DNA of 6,290 bases from Planctomycetota bacterium (GTDB lineage Bacteria > Planctomycetota > MHYJ01 > JACPRB01), in the NCBI GenBank assembly GCA_016200125.1, contig JACQFK010000454.1:1-6290 (forward strand), given 5' to 3'. The notes below the pieces were generated by a model. That model had not been told where the DNA came from. It made no database searches and saw nothing but the letters and a program-made list of their open reading frames with translations. Every line of letters begins with the position of its first letter. Positions within the stretch are counted from its first letter, which is position 1. Of this stretch, positions 1 to 5,126 are shown one piece after another. Position numbers and translations under genes: made by a program.

Positions 1-2
1 CG

Positions 3-533
3 GCGCTGATCGCGGGAATCGCCGGACTGGTCGCCACGGCCGCCGACGACGACCCGGCCACCCTGCTCCAGAAGACCAAGATCACCCTCTCCCAGGCCGT
101 GCAGAAGGCGACCGAGATCGCCAAGGGGGGAACCCTGGCGTCGATCGACCTGGAGGACGACGACGGCAAGGTCGTCTTCGTCGTGGAGTTCTCGGTCGAG
201 AAGAAGGTCGTCGAGATCAGCATCGACGCGCTGACCGGCGAGCTTCACAAGAAGGTGACCGAGGACGAGGACAAGTCCCAGCTCGTCAAGGCCTGCAAGG
301 TCACGATCCCCGCGGCCGTCCAGACCGCCCTGCAGAAAGTGCCCGGCGCCGCCTACGCCGTCGAGCTCGAGAAGCTCGAAGGGGACCGGATCGAGATCGA
401 GGTGAAGATCGTCCACGAAGGGAAGTTCCACAAGGTCGAGATCGACGCCGCGACCGGCGAGATCCTCAAGGTCAAGACCAAGAAGTCCGAGAGCGGGAGG
501 AAGACGGAAGAGTCGGAAGGGGGCAAGAAGTGA
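3..533 (+). CDS. Tandem PepSY-domain secreted protein (5' end missing)
   Basis: The reading frame is open from the left edge to TGA at 531-533, giving 176 visible residues. The true start lies outside the window. A GTG at 99 is in frame, but the open coding upstream of it begins with a hydrophobic stretch (ALIAGIAGLVATAA, visible residues 1-14) that looks like the end of a signal peptide, so GTG 99 is not the start. Two PepSY-like repeats follow, at about visible residues 27-82 and 101-156. Each ends in the typical strand plus turn (DALTGE at 75-80; DAATGE at 150-155). The tail is Lys/Glu-rich and hydrophilic. PepSY domains are usually extracytoplasmic and have been linked to protease inhibition and to modulation of envelope proteins; the target here is unknown. 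The stop overlaps the next gene's GTG start by 4 nt, which suggests translational coupling. The PepSY call is fairly sure; the function is open. Confidence 0.85.
   Translation, partial: ALIAGIAGLVATAADDDPATLLQKTKITLSQAVQKATEIAKGGTLASIDLEDDDGKVVFVVEFSVEKKVVEISIDALTGELHKKVTEDEDKSQLVKACKVTIPAAVQTALQKVPGAAYAVELEKLEGDRIEIEVKIVHEGKFHKVEIDAATGEILKVKTKKSESGRKTEESEGGKK
515..523 (+). promoter_or_regulatory. Ribosome binding site for the GTG start at 530
   Basis: GGAAGGGGG lies 6 nt before GTG 530, inside the 3' end of the PepSY gene. It is the main support for a GTG start here, since the next in-frame ATG (557) falls inside the hydrophobic anchor. Confidence 0.6.
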
Positions 534-1273
534 AGACCGCTCCGGTGATCCTGGGCATGCTGCTGGCCGTCTCGCTCCTCTTCAACGTCGTCGCGTTCGT
601 GCGCCTGAAGGAGAACGATGCGCCGGCCCCCTCCGCCAGGAAGCCCGTCGCCCCGGATGCGCGGCCGGCGATCCCCGCCCCGCCGGTCGAGTCGCCGGCG
701 GCCCCCGCCGCGGCGGTCGCGCCCCCGGTCCGCGAGAATGCCCCCGTTACGGCCGCGGCTCCGGGCGGGAAGACGGCGACACCCCTTTCCCCGATCCAGA
801 CGGCCTCCCTTCGGAACGACCCCAAGGTGCGGGAAGTGCTCCAGGCGGGCGAGTCATTCAACGTGTTCTGGCGGGACCTCGACCGGGTGGTCAAGGCCCG
901 CAGCCGCTTCGAGGAACCCAAGTACGTGCAGACGGTGACGACGGCCACGTCGGACTTCCTGGAACTCGGGGACCCCAACCGGGCGCAGTTCGAGGAAGCC
1001 TCCAAGATCGCCGCGGCGAACTACGCCCAGGCAAAGAAGGAGCACGACGCCGCCAAGGCGGCGCTTCCGCCGAAGGACAAGGCCAACCCCACGAGCTTCG
1101 CCGCCTACGAGCAGCAGAAGGATGCGATCGACCTCCGCTTCCAGACCCAGGTCAAGTCGGCGGTCGACAGCCTGAAGCCCTACCTGAACCTGAACGACGC
1201 GCGCCACCAGGAATTCGTCATGAGCGCGGAGCGCTGGCTGAGGAACCTGGCGCCGAAACCCGCGAAGCCCTGA
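530..1273 (+). CDS. Hypothetical membrane-anchored periplasmic protein with Ala/Pro-rich linker
   Basis: I do not recognise this 247-residue protein. It has an uncleaved-looking N-terminal hydrophobic segment at residues 5-25 (PVILGMLLAVSLLFNVVAFV), then a long Ala/Pro-rich low-complexity linker at about 31-80. A charged, probably all-helical domain follows at about 88-242, with Lys/Glu/Gln-rich stretches such as YAQAKKEHDAAKAA. The expected topology is a short cytoplasmic N-terminus, one membrane pass, and a periplasmic helical domain held away from the membrane by the linker. That plan resembles small periplasmic stress or metal-sensing helical proteins of the Spy/CpxP/ZraP type, but I see no LTxxQ motif, so this is only an architectural resemblance. 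Start is GTG 530, overlapping the PepSY stop as GTGA, with a good ribosome binding site. The following EF-hand gene begins 17 nt after its stop. A role alongside the PepSY and EF-hand proteins in the envelope is inference from position. Confidence 0.8.
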   Translation: MKTAPVILGMLLAVSLLFNVVAFVRLKENDAPAPSARKPVAPDARPAIPAPPVESPAAPAAAVAPPVRENAPVTAAAPGGKTATPLSPIQTASLRNDPKVREVLQAGESFNVFWRDLDRVVKARSRFEEPKYVQTVTTATSDFLELGDPNRAQFEEASKIAAANYAQAKKEHDAAKAALPPKDKANPTSFAAYEQQKDAIDLRFQTQVKSAVDSLKPYLNLNDARHQEFVMSAERWLRNLAPKPAKP

Positions 1274-1278
1274 ATTTG

Positions 1279-1285
1279 AAGGAGA
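1279..1285 (+). promoter_or_regulatory. Ribosome binding site that fixes the EF-hand gene start at ATG 1291
   Basis: AAGGAGA ends 5 nt before ATG 1291. An in-frame TTG at 1276 would place this site inside the coding region, so ATG 1291 is the better start. The ten bases GGAGACGGCC (1281-1290) recur ahead of the PEP mutase gene. Confidence 0.75.
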
Positions 1286-1290
1286 CGGCC

Positions 1291-1821
1291 ATGTTGAGCA
1301 CGATGGTCTCGGGGATGTTGATGGCGGCCCTGGCGGCGCAGGACGGGAAGTCGCCCCAGGAGGAGGCGCTCAAGCGGATTTCCACGGATCTCGCCCGGCA
1401 GATCAAGGCGGCGGACGCGGACGGCAACGGAACGCTCAGTCTCGCCGAGTTCCGCGTCTTCGCCCCTGCGCTCCAGAAGGCCGCGGAAGCGATCCTGAAC
1501 GAGATCGATCCGACGATCGCCCAGAAGAAGGCGGCCAAGAACCTCAAGAAGTACGACGCCAGCGCCGACGGGAAGCTGGACGAGTCCGAGAAGAAGGCGA
1601 TGGACGAGGCCCTCCGCCTGAAGTCGATCAAAGAGTTCGACTGGGACGGCGACGGCAAGCTCGACGAGCGGGAGAAGCAGGCCCAGCAGTGGGCCACGGA
1701 AGGCCGGCAGGCGGGCGCCTTCCGCGCCGTCGACACGGACGCGAACGGCCAGCTGACCCAGGAAGAGATCAGCGCGGCGCTTCCGCTCCTGACCGGGATC
1801 AAGGTCAAGAAAGCGAAGTAG
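1291..1821 (+). CDS. Secreted four-EF-hand calcium-binding protein
   Basis: From ATG 1291 the product has 176 residues. It starts with a short hydrophobic signal-like segment (MLSTMVSGMLMAALAAQ), with likely cleavage near Ala16. There are four 12-residue EF-hand loops: 42-53 (DADGNGTLSLAE), 89-100 (DASADGKLDESE), 117-128 (DWDGDGKLDERE) and 148-159 (DTDANGQLTQEE). Loops 1, 3 and 4 have the canonical D-x-D-x-[DN]-G pattern with Glu at position 12. Loop 2 has Ser at position 3 but keeps Asp at 1 and 5 and Glu at 12. Calcium binding outside the cytoplasm is therefore likely; whether it senses, buffers or binds a partner cannot be told. Loops 1-2 and 3-4 are separated by 35 and 19 residues, and the 54-88 linker is longer than in compact calmodulin-like pairs. 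The gene sits 17 nt after the anchored protein and 4 nt before the HIT gene, so it is probably co-transcribed with both. Confidence 0.88.
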   Translation: MLSTMVSGMLMAALAAQDGKSPQEEALKRISTDLARQIKAADADGNGTLSLAEFRVFAPALQKAAEAILNEIDPTIAQKKAAKNLKKYDASADGKLDESEKKAMDEALRLKSIKEFDWDGDGKLDEREKQAQQWATEGRQAGAFRAVDTDANGQLTQEEISAALPLLTGIKVKKAK

Positions 1822-1825
1822 TCCC

Positions 1826-2275
1826 ATGAACGAACTCTGCTGCGACATCGTCCCGAAATTCGGCGGCCCCGGGGGGCAGTACTTCGAGAACCGCCACTGG
1901 ACCGCGCAGGTGCGGCCCAGGCAGGTCACGCTCGGGTCGAGCGTGCTGATCTCGAGGCGCCACGTCGAGAGCTTCGCGGCGCTTTCCCCGGAGGAGGTCC
2001 TGTCCTTCGGGGCGGCCGTCCGGGAAATCGAAGGCCGCCTGAAGGAGGCCTTCGTCTTCGACAAGATCAACTACCTGATGCTCATGATGGTGGACCGGCA
2101 CCTGCACTTCCACGTGATCCCGCGCTATGCGCAGCCGCGTACGCTCGCGGGGATCGAGTGGAAGGACGCGAGCTGGCCCAAGGCTCCGGATCTCGGGACG
2201 GCGGTCGACGCGGACGCGCCGGTCCGGGAGGCGATCGTGACGGCTCTACGCGCGGTTCAGGAGACGGCCCGATGA
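1826..2275 (+). CDS. HIT-family nucleotide hydrolase/transferase
   Basis: The product has 149 residues, close to the usual size of a single-domain HIT protein. The histidine triad is intact: H92-L-H94-F-H96-V-I, followed by PRY (99-101). It is preceded by the core strand containing N82 (KINYLMLMMVD), as in HIT enzymes. The central His of the triad is the expected nucleophile that forms a nucleotidyl-His intermediate on nucleotide alpha-phosphates. The N-terminal C5-C6 pair does not form the C-x-x-C zinc site seen in some relatives. Substrate cannot be read from sequence: candidates are dinucleoside polyphosphates, nucleoside phosphoramidates or, given the neighbours, a CDP- or CMP-linked intermediate (inference). 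The ribosome binding site for ATG 1826 is weak, the gap to the EF-hand stop is only 4 nt, and the TGA overlaps the PEP mutase ATG (ATGA), so re-initiation or coupling is likely on both sides. Confidence 0.88.
   Translation: MNELCCDIVPKFGGPGGQYFENRHWTAQVRPRQVTLGSSVLISRRHVESFAALSPEEVLSFGAAVREIEGRLKEAFVFDKINYLMLMMVDRHLHFHVIPRYAQPRTLAGIEWKDASWPKAPDLGTAVDADAPVREAIVTALRAVQETAR
2099..2119 (+). other. Histidine triad motif of the HIT protein
   Basis: These codons encode HLHFHVI (residues 92-98), an exact match to the H-phi-H-phi-H-phi-phi signature (phi = hydrophobic) of the HIT superfamily. The active site therefore appears intact. Confidence 0.9.
2259..2264 (+). promoter_or_regulatory. Ribosome binding site that fixes the PEP mutase start at ATG 2272
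   Basis: AGGAGA lies 7 nt before ATG 2272, inside the end of the HIT gene. The frame is open further upstream to a start-like codon at 2158, but that would add 38 residues of Gly/Arg-rich sequence with no family counterpart and overlap the HIT gene deeply. Confidence 0.75.
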
Positions 2276-3138
2276 CTTCATGGATTGCGAAAAAGGACCT
2301 GCTGGTGGGGATGGGCGCGCGCGACGCGCTCGAGGCCCGGCTCATCGAGGAGGCGGGCTTCGACTTCGTCTGGTCGAGCAGCCTGGGCATCTCCGCGTCC
2401 TACGCGGTGCCCGACGCCAGCCTCGTCTCGATGAACCAGTACCTCCAGGCCGCCCGGTCGATGCGCGAGCAGATCCGCATCCCCGTGCTGGCCGACTGCG
2501 ACACCGGCTACGGCAACGAACGGAACGCCGCCTACGCGGTGAAGCTGTTCGAGGAGGCCGGCATCGCGGGCGCCTGCTTCGAGGACAAGAGCTTCCCCAA
2601 GGAGAACAGTCTTCTGCCGGACGGGCGCCAGGACCTCGAGTCGATGGAGGACTTCGCCCGCAAGATCGAGGCGGCCGTCGAGGCCCGGAAGAGCCCCGGC
2701 TTTGCCGTCGTCGCCCGCGTCGAGGCGCTCGTCGCGGGCTGGGGGATGGAGGAGGCGCTCAAGCGGTCGAGAACTTACGAGGAGGCCGGGGCCGACCTGA
2801 TCCTGATCCACTCCCGCTCGACGTCGCCGGACGAGATCGAGGAGTTCGTGCGGCGCTGGGACGGCGGGATTCCGCTCGTCCTCGTGCCCACGCTCTACCC
2901 CGCGCTCACCGAGAAGCGGATCCGCGCGCTCGGCAAGGTCCGCGTGGTGATCTACGCGAACCAGGCGCTGCGCGCGGCCGTCCGGGCCCAGGAGGAGCTG
3001 CTCGCCGAAATCCGCCGCTCGGGCGGCATCCACACGATCGAGTCGTTCATGGTCCCGCTCAACCGCATCTTCGAGATCCAGGGCGCCAAGCGGAAGGCGG
3101 CTTCAACCCGGGGAGCACGCGCATGCCGCCTCGCATAA
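2272..3138 (+). CDS. pepM: Phosphoenolpyruvate mutase (phosphonopyruvate-forming)
   Basis: PEP mutase interconverts phosphoenolpyruvate and phosphonopyruvate, the C-P bond-forming entry step of nearly all known phosphonate biosynthesis. The 288-residue product fits the PEP mutase/isocitrate lyase superfamily alpha/beta barrel. Against the mussel enzyme (numbering recalled from memory) the catalytic residues align at a constant offset of 10: W34, S36, D48, D75 and D77 (LADCDTGYGN, Mg2+ site), E104, K110, N112, R149 and H180. The mobile-loop signature EDKxxxxxNS, which separates true PEP mutases from other family members, is exact at residues 104-113. Asn112 argues against phosphonopyruvate hydrolase, which to my recollection has Thr there. 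Start ATG 2272 overlaps the HIT stop by 4 nt; the 3' end overlaps the dehydrogenase by 16 nt. Product use depends on neighbours, since the mutase equilibrium favours PEP. Methylisocitrate lyase or oxaloacetate decarboxylase are less likely. Confidence 0.92.
   Translation: MTSWIAKKDLLVGMGARDALEARLIEEAGFDFVWSSSLGISASYAVPDASLVSMNQYLQAARSMREQIRIPVLADCDTGYGNERNAAYAVKLFEEAGIAGACFEDKSFPKENSLLPDGRQDLESMEDFARKIEAAVEARKSPGFAVVARVEALVAGWGMEEALKRSRTYEEAGADLILIHSRSTSPDEIEEFVRRWDGGIPLVLVPTLYPALTEKRIRALGKVRVVIYANQALRAAVRAQEELLAEIRRSGGIHTIESFMVPLNRIFEIQGAKRKAASTRGARACRLA
2581..2610 (+). other. PEP mutase signature loop EDKxxxxxNS
   Basis: Codons 104-113 read EDKSFPKENS. This is the active-site gating loop; the motif is the accepted diagnostic for PEP mutase within the larger lyase superfamily. 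It is the strongest evidence for phosphonate chemistry in this window. Confidence 0.92.
3110..3115 (+). promoter_or_regulatory. Ribosome binding site for the dehydrogenase start at ATG 3123
   Basis: GGGGAG lies 7 nt before ATG 3123, inside the last codons of pepM. It supports ATG 3123, although this frame happens to stay open far upstream through pepM. Confidence 0.65.
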
Positions 3139-3992
3139 GCTTCGTCGGATTCGGGGAGGTCGCCTCCGCGTTCTCGAAGGCCCTGCGCGAGAACGGGGCC
3201 GAAGTCGCGGTCTACGACGTCAACCTTACGCGGCCCGGAGGGCGGACCCTTCTCGAGCAGCGGGCGAAGGCGCCGGGCATCCGGTTCCTCCCGCTCGGGG
3301 AGGCTCTGAAGGGCGCCGAACTCGTGCTCTCGACGGTGCGGCCCCAGACGGCGCGGGAGGCGGCGCGGGACTGCGCGGCGCATCTCAAGCCCGGGCAGTG
3401 CTACGTGGACTTCAACTCGGTCTCGCCCGCTGAGAAGCTCCAGATCGCCTCCCTCGTGGTTCCCACGGGCGCGGAGTTCGTCGAGGGCGCGATCCTCGGC
3501 GCGGTCGGCGCGACCGGGGCGGCGACGGCGGCCCTCACGGGCGGCTCGAAGGGAGAAGCGGTGGCGCGGACGCTGACCGGGCTCGGGCTGCGGGTCTCCC
3601 CTCTCGACGGCGAGCCCGGCAGAGTGGCGCTCTTCAAGATGCTCCGGAGCAGCTTCTCGAAGGGCCTCGAAGCGGTCCTCCTCGAAACCCTCACGGCCGC
3701 CCGGAAGGCGGGCCTCGAAAAAGAACTTTGGCGGGAGCTCGTCGATCTCCTGACGAAAACCCCCTTCGACCGCGTGGCGTCGAACTGGATCCAGACCCAT
3801 CCCTGCGCCTGCGGGCGCCGGCATCACGAGATGACGGAAGTCGTCGACGTGCTCCGCGGGCTGGGCGCCGACCCCCTGATGGCGCCCGCGACGGAGGCCT
3901 TCTTCCGGCGCTCGGCCGCGCGGGAATTCCCGAAGTCCAGACCGTCGTCGGTCTCGGAAGCCCTGGACCTCCTGATCGGAGAAAGAGCATGA
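3123..3992 (+). CDS. NAD(P)-dependent beta-hydroxyacid dehydrogenase-like oxidoreductase (DUF1932-type C-terminus)
   Basis: This 289-residue protein has an N-terminal Rossmann fold with G9-F-G11-E-V-A14 and an acidic D32 at the end of the second strand (AVYDVN), which favours NAD(H) over NADP(H). DFNSVSP (96-102) corresponds to the substrate-binding D-x-[SN]-[ST]-x-x-P motif of beta-hydroxyacid dehydrogenases. K172 in ALFKMLRSS is at the expected catalytic lysine; the usual Asn four residues later is replaced (S176). The helical C-terminal half with RRHHEMTEV (232-240) resembles the DUF1932 group of 6-phosphogluconate dehydrogenase-like enzymes. An additional H-P-C-A-C cluster (226-230) lies just before it. 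Family members interconvert 2- or 3-hydroxyacids or hydroxymethyl compounds with oxo forms. Placed directly after pepM with a 16-nt overlap, it may act on phosphonopyruvate or phosphonoacetaldehyde; this is inference. Its TGA overlaps the next ATG. Confidence 0.85.
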   Translation: MPPRISFVGFGEVASAFSKALRENGAEVAVYDVNLTRPGGRTLLEQRAKAPGIRFLPLGEALKGAELVLSTVRPQTAREAARDCAAHLKPGQCYVDFNSVSPAEKLQIASLVVPTGAEFVEGAILGAVGATGAATAALTGGSKGEAVARTLTGLGLRVSPLDGEPGRVALFKMLRSSFSKGLEAVLLETLTAARKAGLEKELWRELVDLLTKTPFDRVASNWIQTHPCACGRRHHEMTEVVDVLRGLGADPLMAPATEAFFRRSAAREFPKSRPSSVSEALDLLIGERA

Positions 3993-5122
3993 AGAAGCGG
4001 ATCCTGTTCTCGGGATCGGCGTGGGTCCATTTCGCCTGCGTCCATCCGGTCTACCGCCGCCTGGCGGACGATCCGCGCCTCGAGTTCTGGCTCACGGGCG
4101 GATTCAAGAAGGGGGAGGACAGCGAGGAGGCGACCTACGTCCAGGAGGGCTTCTACGAGCCCTTCGGCGTCGACCAGGCCCGCGTGATTCCGGTCGAGGT
4201 CGCGGCCGAGCGCGATTTCGACGTGCTGGTCGCGGCCCACAAGTCGCCGGTCCAGCCCCGCTCGGTGGGGAAGTCGGTGCAGGTCTTCCACGGCGTCTCC
4301 TTCAAGAACCTGGGCGTGCGCGAGAAGTACCTCAAGTTCGACCATCTCTGCCTGGCGGGCCGCTATCACGGCGAGGCGTACCGCCGGAAGGGCTTCGTGC
4401 GGGAGCCCGGACAGTGCCTGATCACGGGCGTGCCCAAGATGGACGCGCTCGTCTCCGGCACGCTCGACCGGAACGCGCTGCTGCGGCGCAATCGCGTCGA
4501 TCCGGCGCGGCCGACGATCCTCTACGCGCCCACGGGCTCGAAGTTCAACTCGATGGAGACGATGGGCCGCCGGGTCATCGAGGAGATCCAGCGGGACGGC
4601 CGCTGGAACCTCCTGGTCAAGCTGCACGACCATCCGAAGAACACCGACATCGACTGGGCGGGCGAGATCCGGCGGATGGAGTCGGACCGGATCCGCCTCG
4701 TGACCGACGCCGACGTGGTGCCCCACCTCCACGCGGCGGACCTCCTGCTCACGGACGCGTCGTCCGTGTCGGTGGAGTACTCGCTGCTCGACCGTCCGAT
4801 CGTGTTCCTCGACGTGCCGGAGCTGCTTCGCGACGTCGTCGATCGCGGCGGCGCGCTCGATCTCGACACGCACGGCCGCAAGGCGGGCGTGGTGGTGGGC
4901 GCGCCCGAGGGCGTGGTCGGGGCGATCGCCGATTCCTTCGCACATCCGGGGCGGGGGGGCGAGGAGCGCCGCGCCATGGCGCGGGATATCTTCCACGATC
5001 CGGGACGCGCGACGGATCGGGTGACCGGCGTGGTACTCTACGCGGCGGGCCTGGCGCCGTCCCTGCCGGAGGGCATCGTCGCCCTGGAGCCTGATGCCAA
5101 GCCTTTAGGAGTGAATTCGTAG
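3989..5122 (+). CDS. CDP-glycerol glycerophosphotransferase (TagF)-like enzyme
   Basis: This 377-residue protein has the GT-B-like layout of the CDP-glycerol:poly(glycerophosphate) glycerophosphotransferase family (PF04464). Visible hallmarks are VFHGVSFKNLG (99-109, matching the HG-x-x-x-K-x-LG block with a likely catalytic His101), GVPKMD (147-152), ILYAPT (177-182), LVKLHDHP (209-216), and the donor-binding block DLLLTDASSVSVEYSLLDRP (251-270) followed by IVFLD. No signal peptide or membrane span is seen, so it is cytosolic or membrane-associated. Family enzymes transfer a phospho-alcohol from a CDP-linked donor to a growing polymer or lipid/glycan acceptor. Beside pepM, a CMP-phosphonate donor is an attractive possibility but is inferred. 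Start ATG 3989 overlaps the dehydrogenase stop (ATGA) and has GGAG at 3978-3981. It ends 4 nt before the ABC gene. A related polysaccharide glycosyltransferase is the main alternative. Confidence 0.86.
   Translation: MKKRILFSGSAWVHFACVHPVYRRLADDPRLEFWLTGGFKKGEDSEEATYVQEGFYEPFGVDQARVIPVEVAAERDFDVLVAAHKSPVQPRSVGKSVQVFHGVSFKNLGVREKYLKFDHLCLAGRYHGEAYRRKGFVREPGQCLITGVPKMDALVSGTLDRNALLRRNRVDPARPTILYAPTGSKFNSMETMGRRVIEEIQRDGRWNLLVKLHDHPKNTDIDWAGEIRRMESDRIRLVTDADVVPHLHAADLLLTDASSVSVEYSLLDRPIVFLDVPELLRDVVDRGGALDLDTHGRKAGVVVGAPEGVVGAIADSFAHPGRGGEERRAMARDIFHDPGRATDRVTGVVLYAAGLAPSLPEGIVALEPDAKPLGVNS
5107..5111 (+). promoter_or_regulatory. Possible, distant ribosome binding site for ATG 5127
   Basis: AGGAG lies 15 nt before ATG 5127, longer than usual spacing. 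An in-frame TGA at 5112-5114 rules out any start further upstream, so ATG 5127 stands despite the weak signal; coupling to the TagF-like gene may help initiation. Confidence 0.4.
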
Positions 5123-5126
5123 CCTC

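Noticed and set aside
99..101. GTG at 99 as the real start of the PepSY protein.
   Set aside because: Open coding continues to the left edge with a signal-peptide-like hydrophobic stretch, and this GTG falls inside the first PepSY helix.
1276..1290. TTG at 1276 as start of the EF-hand gene.
   Set aside because: It would place the AAGGAGA ribosome binding site inside the coding sequence and add charged residues before the signal peptide. ATG 1291 fits better.
2158..2271. Upstream start for PEP mutase at 2158.
   Set aside because: The added 38 residues are Gly/Arg-rich, overlap the HIT gene in another frame and have no family counterpart. AGGAGA points to ATG 2272.
2280..3122. Reading frame of the dehydrogenase open upstream across nearly all of pepM, suggesting a 570-residue fusion.
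   Set aside because: The upstream translation is Arg/Gly/Pro-rich low-complexity sequence with no domain, whereas the other frame is a textbook PEP mutase. ATG 3123 has a ribosome binding site and starts exactly at the Rossmann strand.
5123..5126. Terminator or promoter between the TagF-like gene and the ABC gene.
   Set aside because: Only 4 nt separate them and no GC-rich hairpin followed by T residues is visible around the junction.
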